The notes: generated from the sequence alone by a model not told the origin. A DNA stretch of 64,000 bases from Geosiphon pyriformis (GCA_016748015.1 JAAOMT010000445.1:129239-193238); one strand, 5' to 3'. Shown: positions 36,860-48,828, numbered from the stretch's first letter. Translations and numbers: made by a program.

Positions 36860-37525
36860 ACAATTCACCTATCGCTGACCCAAACTAATGTGCATTGATT
36901 GTGGCAAGAAATTGTCGTCAATAGGCACATGCTGTGACAATGACAAAGAATATCAGACAGCAACCAAGTTCTATTGCCACGCATGCCTCGTCAAATGCTT
37001 TGAAAGACCAAAATGAGTGGGAAAATGGGATAATACACTATGTTTAGCCTGTGGAGAAACTCTTCTCGATGAAGGAATGTGGAACAACATTCCTGAGAGA
37101 AAAGGAATGTGTGATGTTTTCTGCCAATACACGATCCTCATCAGTGACTGGGTCGAGAAAGAGACACCAATAGAAGCCGCCTGGAGAAGAGCTGTACAGC
37201 AATTGAACAGTTGTTCACATGACAACGATGAATTATGGCAGATGGCAATTGCCAAAATTGAAGGTGCATCGCTAGAAGAAATCAGGACAATTAAAAACAA
37301 TCCACTAGAACCCATTGAGCTTGACTGGGACGCAGAGCCAGTTATAAATATCCTGGAACCAGAAGAGTTCCATGAACATTACCAAAACTTGGTATTCACT
37401 AAAGAGAAACAAGAACAATGGCTAGCACAGTTGAATACAAGACTGTGTTATCATTATTTAATTCCCAGTGATTTTAAATATTGTGACAATTGTGACCTCA
37501 TTTACAATCCACCACCACACATGAT
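36860..37525 (+). pseudogene. Element C Cys-rich (putative multi-zinc) module
   Basis: The Cys motifs in order are ICIDCGKKLSSIGTCC (from 36885), CHACL (36978 on), LCLACGETLLDEGMW (about 37039), MCDVFCQYT (about 37108) and YCDNCDLIYNPPP near 37479-37515. A Trp/Glu-rich helical segment (PIEAAWRRAVQQL, ELDWDAEPVINILEPEEF) lies between the fourth and last pairs. At least four CxxC-type pairs imply two or more zinc sites. The module is open in frame from 37017. It is not one of the usual gag-pol domains and I cannot assign a family. Confidence 0.7.
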
Positions 37526-37729
37526 CTACACGATTCCCAAAGAGAAAGAACCAATTAGCAGCTGCACATTAGAATCGGAATCACCGTTTGATCCTAATTC
37601 AAATTCTGACAACAACAACGACAAGAATAACGATTCTAGCTCTGTTCAAAATGGCAATGACAATGACAATGATATCAACTCAGATTCAAACTCCGACTCA
37701 ACCTATAAACAATATATCACACTTTCTGA

Positions 37730-38588
37730 CCTCACCAAAGAACAAGAGCTGAAATGGTTTAGCAATGATAATGAAGGTATTATGCCAGAACACGCATATG
37801 ATACTGATGCCAGATTTGACTTGAGATATTCAGGAAAAGATGCCATCAAATTGGAACCACATTCATGCACCTGCATTGATCTGAAAATAATGCTAGAAAT
37901 TCCAGCAACAACAATGGTTCAATTAGCATCCTGGAGTAGTTTAGCAAAAAGAGGAATTAATATAAGAGGAGAAATAATTAACGTGGGATATGTAAAAAAT
38001 ATTATTGTTATGCTACAAAATGACTCAGAAAAGGCCTATATAATAGAGCCAAACAAAAAGATAGCACAGGCAATATTTTTATCTTTGGTTAAGATAGCTT
38101 AGTTAGTACCAGTGAGAAATAGGAAAGAGTTAAGAATAACAGCAAGAGGAATACAGGGATTTGGGTCAATGAGTAGAATAGATATACCAGTTAATATGGC
38201 GGAGAAAGAAATTGTTGGCCAAGGAGAAATTATCTCAACTGGTCAAACTATTTCTATTCTACTATATAGCCAGTACATACTAGCAATAGAAAGGAAGAAA
38301 AAAGAGCAAGAACAGATTTTTGAGGCTGAAGCAAATCTTTGTAAATCAGGAGAGATTGGACTGATTAATTTCTACGTACCAGCCAAAAGCTATAGCTGCA
38401 TAAAAATTCCCATCTACAACAACACTGACAATGTTATCAACATATCAGGAGGAATCACCATCAGATATTTAAACACAAAAATAGAAGACCAAACCACAAA
38501 CTCCATTCCAGACTTTCCACAACTTTGTGGATATGTCGACATCACATCACAAACAATCTATGGACAAAACAAATGTTATTTGCTCTAA
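37730..38588 (+). pseudogene. Element C dUTPase plus adjoining beta-rich segment
   Basis: Motif 1 is HAYDTDARFDLRY and motif 2 is WSSLAKRGI. Motif 3 is IINVGYVKNI, with the catalytic Asp replaced by Asn. Motif 4 is PNKKIAQAIFL and motif 5 is RGIQGFGSM near 38140. With A it fixes dUTPase between the Cys-rich module and RT. The segment to 38588 (IVGQGEIISTGQTISI, GEIGLINFYVPAKSY) is conserved with A. The dUTPase would lower dUTP during cDNA synthesis. Confidence 0.83.
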
Positions 38589-38606
38589 CCAGAACAATTA
38601 GAACAA

Positions 38607-39600
38607 ATGAACATAGGAAATCTGGACCCACTACAACATATGCAGCTCAAAATATTACTCAACAATTTCAATAACATCTTTGCCAGCAAAAACGAATTTG
38701 GCAGAACTGATATCATCCAACATCAAATCAAGACTGGAGATACAATACCAATCAAACAGCAAGCATACAGGGTACCACCAGCCAGTCATGAAATCATTTG
38801 TCAAGAGATCAATCAAATACTTGACAATGTGCTAATCCAGCCATCTATGAGCCCATGGTCATCACCAATGGTACTTGTCTAGAAAAAGAATGAAAAAATC
38901 CACTTTTGTGTAGATTATAGAAAACTCAATAGAGTAATTCATGGAGATAGCTACTTCACTCCACAAATCCAAGAATTATTTGATGCTTTCAGTAGAAACA
39001 AATGGTTTTCAACATTAAACCTGGACAGTGGTTACTAGCAAGTAGCCATGAATTCAGCTGACAAAGAAAAGACGGCATTTACCACCAGAGAAGGGAATTT
39101 TGAATTTGAAGTAATACCATTTGGCTTAACCAATGCACCAGCCACTTTCCAATGGCTAATGGAAATTGTTTATACCAGCTTATTGTAGAAATCAGTAGTT
39201 GTATATTTGGATGACACCAATGTATTCTCAAAAACGTTTGATGATCATCTTCATTATCTTTAACAAGTGTTCAAAAGACTAAGAAGAGCAGGACTAAAGT
39301 TAAATGCAACAAAGTGCTTCTTTGGCAAGACAGAACTAAAATTCTTGGGACACATAGTCAGCAAAGACAGCATCAAAACAGATCCAGAGAAAATAGAGAT
39401 AGTAAAGAACTTTCCAGTGCTGACCAATATGACAGAACTGAAATCATTCTTGGAATTTGCCAGCTACTATCAACATTTTATCAAGAACTTTTCCAAGATA
39501 GTGCAGCCACTTAACCAACTGCAAACCAAGAATACAAAATATGAATGGACAGAAAGTCAACAAGAAGCTTTTGATATTCTGAAAAGAAAACTCATTCAAG
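38607..39600 (+). pseudogene. Element C reverse transcriptase with YLDD box
   Basis: It opens with QHQIKTGDTIPIKQQAYRV and SPWSSPMVLV, followed by a TAG at 38880. FSTLNLDSGY (motif A Asp replaced by Asn), [11 protein letters not shown] and the catalytic YLDD at 39204-39215 follow. The YLDD box is intact where A has YLDN. The thumb/connection and a TAA at about 39261 are shared in position with A. Confidence 0.9.
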
Positions 39601-39970
39601 CTCCAATACTGATCTATCCAGATCACAGCAAACTATTCATCATCACCACCGATGCATCTGGCCAGACATTGGGAGCAGTATTATCTCAGAGAAGACCAGA
39701 TGGCAGAGAACATCCAATAGCATATGCCAGCAGAGGTTTAATGCCAGCCAAAAAGAACTATGAAACACTGGAACAAGAACACTTAGCAATATACTGGGCA
39801 GTTATGAAATGAAAAGAATACTTGAGCCAGAAGTTTGAAGTATACACAGATCACAGGAGATTAACATCACTTCAAAAACAAAAATTTGGAGATGGAAGAC
39901 AGTCAAAATGGAAAATGGCATTCACACCATATAATTATACTATACATTATAAAAAAAAAAAGACAACTGA
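39601..39970 (+). pseudogene. Element C RNase H
   Basis: FIITTDASGQTLGAVLSQRR, LEQEHLAIYWAVMK and VYTDHRRLTSLQ carry the Asp, Glu and Asp of the active site. A TGA at 39813-39815 and the one-base shift in the A-run at about 39950-39960 break the frame before integrase. Confidence 0.85.
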
Positions 39971-40114
39971 AATGCTGATAGTTTGTCACAAATAAAACAA
40001 ATCTAAAAACATTTTAACCCAAAAATATAACAAAACCAGCACAATACCAATGAAAAATATCAACAACTTTAACATTATATAAACACTCAACAGTTCAAGG
40101 AGAATTTATCTCAA

Positions 40115-41026
40115 ATGGAACAAAAAAGTATCAAACAACAATCAAAATATTTTATCACTCACCAAAATATACTTTATCAGAAAAATAGAAAAGATCCAGA
40201 TCAACCAACCAGAGTAATTACAGAGCCAGAAAAAGAGACAATATTATTCAACATGCACTTAAATCCAACAGCAGGACATTTTCACAAAGAAGCAACCATG
40301 GAAAGAACCAGAAAAAGATACTATTGGTCATCAATGTATCCAGACATCATCCAATATGTCCAAAATTGTGATGCATATTAGCAAAGAGAAAGTACAAAAT
40401 CCAGTAAACCATTAAGACCAATCAAAGTAGGACAACCATTTGACCATATTGGAATTGATTTAGTCAGATCATTAACCATCATCAGCAGAGGAAACAGGTA
40501 CATAGAAGTAGCCATAGACTATCTTACTAAATGGCCAGAGGCAAAAGCAATTCAAAGAGCGGATGCAGAATCTGTTGCCAAATTTGTTCATCAAGATTTA
40601 ATTTGTTGACATGGATGTCCAAAGAAATTATTATCAGACCAAGGAACTTATTTTGTGAACAGAACATTAACAGAATTGAGCCAAAGATTCGGAATTAAGA
40701 AACCACTATCATTACCATACCATTCACAAACCAATGAATTAGTCGAAAGATTCAATAAAACATTGTGTGAAGTAATAGCTAAACTCAGCCAAAAAAACCA
40801 GAACGATTGGGATTTGTTAATACCATCAGTACTATTTGCTTATTGGACAATGAAGCAAGATATTACACAAGCAACACCATTTGAATTAGTATATAGTAGA
40901 ACAGCAATACTACCAGTGGAAATAGAAGTCAGCACATACCCAACTAAACTAATAACAAAAGAAAATTTCAAAAACACATTGTTGAAAAGAACATATGACT
41001 TAATGGAAACATTAGAAAACAAATAA
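40115..41026 (+). pseudogene. Element C integrase (zinc domain and DD35E core)
   Basis: The zinc-binding part NPTAGHFHKEAT...NCDAY has Tyr after Ala, followed by a stop, where A has NCDACQ. The catalytic Asp, Asp and Glu codons begin at 40457, 40637 and 40745, with the same 60- and 36-codon steps as in A. The TGA at 40607-40609 is shared with A. Confidence 0.88.
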
Positions 41027-42109
41027 AGAAGAGCAGCTGATAACATACAAAGGTCACAAGAGAAACAAAAAGAAAGACATAATAATCAACTACCAGATAA
41101 ACCAGTTGAATTCAGGATTGGAGACAAAGTACTACTATATTGTACCAAAGTAGAAAAACAATAGAGTGGAAAATTTGACCCCAAATGGAACGGACCATTT
41201 CACATAGAAGAAATTCTAGGAAATGGAGCTTATAAATTAAGACTGGATAACAAAATCTTAACCAAAGCAGCACATGGAGATCGACTGAAACCATACCACA
41301 ACATCACACCACTCTCTACCAGTAATATTCTACAATTAGGAGTACAGAGAATACTAGTCCAACCAGATGAGATTCCATAAGATCTGGAATCAATCATTAT
41401 TATTAACAACAACACATAAAAGTGATCCACCAAAAGAATATATAAAGATATGGTTAACACAATAAAAGATACCAGAAAAATAGAGATTACTGACAACATC
41501 CATTCATTAGCACAACAAATTTTTCAATTAATCCAACACCAGGAGATAGAAATTACAATCAATCAACAAACCATTTGATACAAAAGTACTACAAGGATAC
41601 CACAACACAAAGCACAAAGAAAACTCGAAAATGTTGTTGACAGGATCATGACCAAAGTAAAATTGGCCATAAAAGAACAACAAATAGTCGAATTACACCA
41701 AAAACTTACCAAAGAAACTTGGACTTAGTGGATGCAACAATTTCTGAAAAACTATTGCCATTTCCACTTGGAACAACATGTAAATATCCAAAATTTATAT
41801 ACTGACAAAACAAAACAGTTATTTGATACAACAATACTAAGACAACTGGAACAATTTGTGGGAAAGAACAATCTAATCACACAAGCTTGAGCCATTTATC
41901 AGCTATACATGAAATTTCAAGACTGACCAGAAATTTTACTCAACACAGCAATGAATACAATTACGAGTAATCAATTGGGAAAAATGACCAATGCCCAATT
42001 TGAAAAACTACAAATTTAAATAACACAAGTAATACTCGAAAAAGAAGTTCAAGAAATAATTCAAGAAGGAGAATTAAAGGAATTAGATTTTGACAGAGCT
42101 CAATATTAA
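41027..42109 (+). pseudogene. Element C post-integrase C-terminal region
   Basis: The integrase tail (FRIGDKVLLYCTKVEK, YKLRLDNKILTKAAHGDRLK) is followed by the same helical, Gln/Lys-rich extension as in A (MTKVKLAIKEQQIVELHQKL; QLEQFVGKNN; LEKEVQEIIQEGELKEL). It ends at the same relative codon. Element C keeps CGA (Arg) at HGDRL where A has TGA. Confidence 0.65.
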
Positions 42110-42122
42110 AAGGAGGAAATAA
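42108..42122 (+). other. Polypurine tract of element C
   Basis: AAAAGGAGGAAATAA abuts the 3' LTR and overlaps the polyprotein stop codon, as in A. Confidence 0.75.
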
Positions 42123-42976
42123 TATTACTTATAGAATATAGGAAGTATAGTATTATTAGTCAGTAGATATTAGCCAATCAGAAGTAGACACAGTAAATGT
42201 GGAATTTCAGGATTTTTTTTAGAGGAATTACAGGATTCCAAAAATTTCAGGATTCTCTGGCAAGGAATTGCAAAATTCCAGAATTCCAGGATTCCTCTCA
42301 TCAGGAATTGCAGGATTTCAAGAATTCCAGGATTCCTGTCACAAGGAATAAAAAAATTGAGAAATCTTAAATATGTATATATAACAGTAGTGTTAGAAGC
42401 AGAAAAGACAGAATCAATATGACAGAATTCTTAGCATAAAAACACAATCATCTAATAAATAATTATTCTATACTACCAAACCTCTTTCTATTATCAACAT
42501 CTTATGTTGATAATAATTCATATTTAACCCTACTAGAACAATAGCTCTTGATCATAGCTACTAACAAGATACTAATCTACAAATCACCTTGGCTTATTTC
42601 TTTATATTTTGTTATTTTTTTTAGTTTCTGTGATTTTTGTTATTGTACACTTACCAATTGATTAAAAGTGCTGATTATTAATGTCAAGAATTGCCTGGTA
42701 AAAGACCCCTGTGAGTGGGTAGAACACGTACAAAAGATATGGATTATTTACCAGAGGATTGCTGGCCACCAAGCCGAGAAAAGAATTGACAGACTTGTGA
42801 GTCTGGGAAGCTATGGATAAAACAATTATTGAATCTCTATCTATTATACAAAAAACTCATTTGGAAAACCTTCAGATACCAACCACTTAAAATTATTATC
42901 AACAATGCGAATAGCTTTTGAGCACCAAGTTACGGGTTTGTTATTCACTTGACACCTCAAATAATCACCTATAACA
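42123..42976 (+). repeat. 3' LTR of element C
   Basis: It begins TATTAC and ends CTATAACA at 42976. It is 854 bp, the same length as its partner, and differs by transitions only where I compared them. The U3 array is at 42200-42344. LINE-2 ORF1 resumes at 42977 on the minus strand. Confidence 0.92.
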
Positions 42977-44930
42977 ACGTCAGAATCTTCAAACTGCTTG
43001 AACTAAAACCATTAACCGACTTATCAACACCCGGAAGGGGGAAGGGAAATAACATCAACATGCCATCTAGAGCCATGTTTGAATCCAAAACAGGAGCCAC
43101 AGGCACAGAAACAGCCAAAAATGAAGCACAAGAAAAAGGCGCCAAGGGCACCAATTCAACAAAACTCAACTTCTTCAGAATACCAAAAACCTGGTTAGAC
43201 AAAATCTCCAGAAAGTGTTCCAATGAAGCCAAACAATTATTTAACTCAGAGACAACAAGAGAAGTGGAAGCCAAAGGAGGAGAGTTTGCACCTAAAACTG
43301 AACTAACACCAAGAGCAGCTGAAAAAACCACATGGAGTGAAAAGCCGCCAACAATCTGGGCCCAAGTTTTTTCACCAAAAGAGACTGGACATGTAATAGA
43401 AGCCCACTTTTTTTTATAAATACCAGCCAAGTAAACCTGATCCCAATCAGTAACTACCTGTTTCCTATGAACCCCAAAAATTCCACCAACTGAACACACA
43501 TTAGAAACATGACCAAAATGTTTACATTTGGCACAACACACCAACAAAAAACCAGCCCAGCACAAACTCACACTCTTAAAAACTAGAACAGAACCAATAG
43601 CAACTAACTTGGATGCTTCATTCTCAAAACAAACAACAGTACACCTATCTTATACATATGACACAGGATTATGACCAATGAAACAAGTTTTCCCACCATA
43701 TAATTTCAACAAACCCGAAAGATCATGAACTGTTGTGCCAATTGGAAAAGTATAAAGTAATGCTTGATGTTGATCTCTGAGCACCCATATCTGTTTGTCT
43801 TCATTTGCTAAAGCCACACACACAGAATCTTTTCCCATAAACACTGACCACTTAAAAGCAACCAAACTGGCCACTTTAGATGACTCAAACTCTACAATGG
43901 CCTTCTGCCAAAGTTCAATCAACTGCATCTTAATTGAAACAATCCTGCCAAATCTGGAAAAGACCAATTCCACTGCTAATCTGAGAAGATCCACTGGGAT
44001 TTCCTTGACAATTATCTTCCGATTTAATTGGCTGTTTATCTTTTTCAAATTATTATTAACCAGAATTTTCTCAAATATTGCCAATTTCTTAGCTTTATTC
44101 AGGCTAGATTCAGATGTAAATGAAGATCTAATAATCCCTGAGAATTTTAAGGAAGTAGAAGCTTTCCTAAAACCATCAATTCTATAAAAATTTTTTTTGA
44201 TTGCAATTAACTTATTACTGTTCATTTTTCTAGGCACAATAGATAGCTCAATATCCAATGTGAAAGATTTAACTGGCTTGAAGTTTCTTTTTTCTGAAAC
44301 ATGTAACTTAATACTCAGCAGCTGATTGGAATCTTTAAACTTAGGAGACGAGAGAACTACCATATCTTCATTATTACTTAAAACATCGAACGAAGGAGTT
44401 TTCAGAGGTTGACCTAACACATATATGCAAGTGTGCATTTTCCTGGGCATGATATTGTCCTCTATGCTATCGACCACAGAATTGTCTAAGTCAGCATAAC
44501 TAGTTTCTTTAGTGACAGTATTTTTCATGTTTTCCAAGTCTGACAGGTCATTCATGCTACTTGCTTCACTTTTTATTTCGCTGCCCCAAGATTTTGAAAA
44601 TTTACCGTCAACATTACCAATATTGGCCAGACCCAATAGACCAGCAGATGAATTGACTACACTGACACTGACTTTAGAATTTTTAGGCTTCTTGTAAGAT
44701 GCACTGTGAGAGTATACACTATTCATCCTCTTCTTTTTTGTATTGAACCAGTTCCCCAAACTAGCAGAAGTAGATCCAGAGCCACCAGCAACATGACTTG
44801 CCGGTTTCATGTTCATGAATAAAGATACGCTCAAAGAAATAGTTAAAATATGAAGGGAATAAAGAATAAGAGAAACTTTTTCCTCGACAATATTTTGCTC
44901 TCATTATAACTGGAGGATCAACAAGAGAAA

Positions 44931-45999
44931 GATTTTTTATATTATTTAATTATTCTTAATATATAATTGTTTAATTTATGTTATATGTTTTAATTATAAA
45001 TTATTTTTTTATTTTTTTATAAATAACAATGGTTTTTAATATATTTAATAAAATATTTTAAATTTTATTAAAGCTTATTAGTATTTGGTTATATATTATT
45101 GTTTATTTTAAGTTTTTTAATATAATTATAACTGTTTTTGTTTACTAATTAGTTTTAATAAATAAAAACAATATTAAATTTTTTTTTGTTAATTAAAAAA
45201 AAGTTATTGTTTTTTATAATATGTTTAAAATTAAATCAGTTTTTGAAATTATTAAATTTATTCTTTAAATTTATAATTATACTTGTTTTATTTTTTATTT
45301 TTTTATTTTTTTTGGTTATTATAATATATAATTATTATTTTTAGATTTTTAAAAATCTGAATACTGTTATTATTAAGACTAATATTTTTAAAAAATATTA
45401 TGTTTAATAAAAAATTTCTAATTGTTAGCATTAAAATTCGAATTATTTGACTGCAAATTGCAAAGTATTTTTTTTTTTGAAATTTTTATTTAAGTTTGTA
45501 ATTAATCTTAAAATTTTTAAATTTTATTTTGCTAATATTAAGTCTTATATTAAAGTTTTTGTTTTATGCAATTGTGTTTTTGGCTGTTTTTGTTATTATT
45601 GTTATTATTGATTTTATAGTTAATTTTAGATTGATTTTTTTAAAATTTAAGTTAATTGTATTGGTTTTACTAATTAAATTTATTATTAAGTTTATTAGTA
45701 TTTTGGTTATTTTACTAAATTACATAATTTTTTTTTATTTTGTATACTAAATTAAATAAAAAATGTATTATTGTTTAAAAAATTATTATTGTATTTAAAA
45801 GTAATATAAATAAATTGTATAAAAAAATCAATAAATTTAAAGCAAAATATAAAAATAAAAATAAAATATTTTTTATAATAAAATTAATATAAATTAAGTA
45901 TATAAAATTTGCTTTTTTTAATATTAAAAAATCATATTATGTCTTTTAATTTGTCAAATTACTGAGGATTAAAAAATTACATATTAAATTTATTATTAA
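44931..45999. repeat. AT-rich decayed repeat block right of LINE-2
   Basis: No credible gene is present. 45330-45480 aligns by eye with 3930-4080 (TAATATTTTTAAAAAA with flanks). 45010-45200 resembles 5700-5880. The open frame 45529-45750 is hydrophobic only because T-rich codons are, and I do not treat it as a gene. The block is probably the continuation of 26406-27825 interrupted by LINE-2. Confidence 0.5.
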
Positions 46000-48828
46000 T
46001 AAATAAATAGAAAACTTTGCTGTTAATAAAAATCACACAATCAGAAGTATATTGGGACAGTTTTTTCATAAAGCAGTATTGAATTATTTAATTCTTGATA
46101 ATGAATTGATTCTGGATTATAATAAAGTTAAATCTAAGATTAATATAATTATAAAAGGTTAGACAAGGAAGAAATTAATGTTAGATAGTGTTTTTAATCT
46201 GTAATATTGTTAATATATGCTATTGACTTATATTAATAATATTGTTTTTTTTAATATTATGATTATTATTAATTATAATAGTATAATACATATAATCAAA
46301 AATCTGTCTAATAAAAAGACTGCTGATTTGTTTAATATCACAAATAAGCTTTGAAAGCATTGTGATAATTCTGTTTTTACTATGTTTTTGGATTTTTTGA
46401 ATTTTTGTTTAATATATAAGTTTATACTTTAATTTTGAAAAGAAGCTTAGATGTCTATGATTCCTAAATCTTATAAGTGAAAAAGTATTTTGACTAATAC
46501 TAAATCTATTGTTTTAATTAAAACTGCTTAAAAAATATTTTTCAAAATACTTTTTGATAAAATTTCTTTGGTCTACAGTAAATTTAATGTTCATTGTAAC
46601 AACAATTTTTCTGTTTTAAAAAGCACTATTACTTAGTTTTCTATTTTTGCAATGGGCTTAGTAATTAAAGATGTTTTAGAAAAGAGCTATAAGTTTTGAT
46701 TAATCTTGTAAAATATGTGAAAAACCTATGACTCTGTTGGTTAACATCATTTAAAAAATAATTTAATTTAAATTAAAATATGTAAGTAATTTATTAGGTT
46801 CTTTGGTAATATTCACAATAATAAAATTAATTGGGTTATAATTAATTATAGACTAATTAATAAGTACTAAATGCATAATAGTCTAGATTAAAATAAAATT
46901 TTTTCTCTTCTGTTTTAGAAAATTTTCTATAATTTTCTCTTATGTGAAGTTAAGAAGCATAAAAGCTTGTATAGTTATTGTATTGACATTTAAGTTTGTA
47001 GCCAAAACTGACAAAATAAAAAACCAGAATGAATTAACTTTATATTTGGTGACTGGTACTTTTATTGATAACACAATTTGAATGAAAAATAGTTAAACTA
47101 CTATCCAATATATTTTGAATATTGCAAGTAAGTTTTTTAATATTAATAATATTTTAATCAATAATAAAAAAATAGTAGCCATTCCTATTAACCAAAAAGT
47201 TAGAGATATTATATTATTAATAAGTGGTTTGCCAATATCTATTGCACAAAAAAGAGAGTCTTACAAATATCTTGGTATTTTTTTGTTTTATAAAAATTTA
47301 TTTAAATATCAGGTTTTTTGCCAATATAATTTTGAAAAAAGCTATTTTAAATAAGCAATTCTTTTATTTAGTCTTAGTTATACTACAACTTATTGTTGGT
47401 TACAGAACCCAATTTAGTTTTGTCTAAAAATATGTACAACAAATAAAATATACTAATTAGGAAAGATTTGAAAATAAAAGCTGGTTTGCCAAAAAAATTT
47501 TCCAACAAAACTCTTTAACATTCATCTTTATATGGCTTAAAATTATTTGAGCAAATGTAAGCAAAAAGTAAAGCAACTTTTATGTTAGATTTTTTAAATT
47601 TTAGTGGAATTCTTAGTTATCTGTTTGATTATAAGTCTTTAGATTTGCAAATTTTAAGTTGGTCTCTCATTTATTTTTTACAAAATCCTGTGAAATTAAG
47701 AATTAGTCAGTTAACAATTTTCTGGTTAGTATAGTAAAAATTATTCTGAATTATAATGTTTCTTTTGACAATATCTTTCTTTTTATATTTTATTTTTCTG
47801 ATGGCATTTCAATGTCTTTTATTCTAGAAAACATGATGTTTTATAATGTTTTTTGTTTATTTAAGAGATTTAATATTGTTTTTATTAAGCAATTGTATGA
47901 TAAAAAGAGGTTAATATTTGATTATAAAAGCTTTTATTATTAAAAAAGACTTAATTTTAAGAGTCCAGTCTCTGTTTAATTCAGATTGGCATGTAATTAC
48001 TTGGTTAATCTTATCTCTTGTTTTGCTGTTCAACTACTTATTAACAGTCTTTAACTTTTAAGTATTTGTGATACTAGTAATTTTTTTACAATACAGCAGA
48101 GTTTTTTCAGTATTAATCTGAATATAATCAATGTTTATACAAATAAATCTTTAAAAAACTTGAGTACACATGAAATGAAGTGTGATGTAGCTACATTTTT
48201 TGCTGACTTGAATTTAAGTATTGGTGTTAAAGCTAGTGGTTTGGTATCTTTTACAATAATAGAATTATAGATAATTGCTCTAGTCTTAAAGTGTGTTCTA
48301 GTTTCCAGTAGTGTTGTAGTATATTTTAACAGTTAAGCTGTTTTAGATGCTTGTATTGCAGAATTAAATATGGCTTTACCAGACTTTTACAATTGCTGTT
48401 GGCTTAAAAAACATAATATTACAAACTTTATTAAATATAAGAAGCTTATTATTTTTTGGACCAAAGTTAAAAGCCATTCAGATGTCTTGAGTAATAAATA
48501 TGTTGACATGTTAGCTAACTTAACATCATGTTTGAATTTGTTGTTTCTTGTTCTTGTTAAAAAAAATATATTAGAGCTAATAGAATAGTAATATCTAAAA
48601 ATATTTGCTATTTTACTTGCAATATATTTAGGATTATTTATTATACTTATTGAAAAGTTAGACCTAGATCTAGTGTTATTAGTAAGAACATAATTAGAGA
48701 TGTGAATTGGATTTACACTTTGTTAATTTGGCACTTTAATCTGCATATAATATCTGGTTTTACAAGTAAAATTACTGCTGGTTTGTATTTATATTTTGTG
48801 AAGGTCATTTGTCAGTTGTTGTTCATAA

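Larger units (their letters stand above)
33651..42109 (+). pseudogene. Element C gag-pol polyprotein frame
   Basis: This is one frame from about 33651 to near 39960, then a single-base shift in an A-run (39950-39960), then one frame to CAA TAT TAA at 42101-42109. The total is about 2,820 codons. Domain order and spacing equal those of A. Open stretches reach 361 codons (37017-38102, Cys-rich module plus dUTPase). Stops sit largely where Arg (CGA), Gln (CAA/CAG) or Trp (TGG) codons are expected. The start codon is not evident. Confidence 0.85.
32737..42980 (+). mobile_element. Ty3/gypsy LTR retrotransposon C, complete but decayed
   Basis: It spans 32741-42976 (10,236 bp) with LTRs of 854 bp each. 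The target duplication is ACAT (32737-32740) and ACGT (42977-42980), again one CpG-to-CpA difference. It lies opposite to its host, LINE-2. It is collinear with A over the whole internal region and is generally better preserved: RT YLDD, CCHC knuckle and most Cys-rich module residues are present. It has one extra frameshift near 39960. Confidence 0.93.
32615..44834 (-). pseudogene. LINE-2 ORF1, interrupted by element C
   Basis: ORF1 starts near 44834 (or at the internal Met, codon 7) and is open for 394 codons to 43650. It continues through the knuckle CAKCKHFGHVSNVC (about 43500-43545, intact CX2CX4HX4C) to 42977, and resumes at 32740 until the stop at 32615-32617. The RRM-like core (KIIVKEIPVDLL...FSRFGRIVSIKMQLIELW) lies near 43900-44030. 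Across the insertion the frame reads ...KILTSKVDGLESKMSAL, collinear with LINE-1 ORF1. A stop after PVSYV splits it. It is a nucleic-acid-binding chaperone by family analogy. Confidence 0.83.
27826..44930 (-). mobile_element. LINE-2: near full-length LINE of the same family, split by element C
   Basis: It runs on the minus strand in two segments, about 44930-42977 and 32740-27826. Together they make roughly 6.87 kb, close to LINE-1. The ORF1, ORF2 and 3' UTR order is the same, and the 3' UTR keeps the TACTAGATAGTG motif near 27855. It is better preserved than LINE-1: the ORF1 CCHC knuckle is intact and there are long open stretches (343 and 394 codons). It still has stops, one frameshift near 30470 and the catalytic FVDN change. 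Confidence 0.85.

Noticed and set aside
43795-44187. Plus-strand open frame of 130 codons.
   Set aside because: It is a shadow of LINE-2 ORF1, whose minus-strand reading has the RRM-like core and family similarity.
45529-45750. Small hydrophobic membrane protein.
   Set aside because: It is composed almost only of Ile/Leu/Phe/Val from T-rich codons in an AT-rich repeat block, with no start context, homology or conservation.
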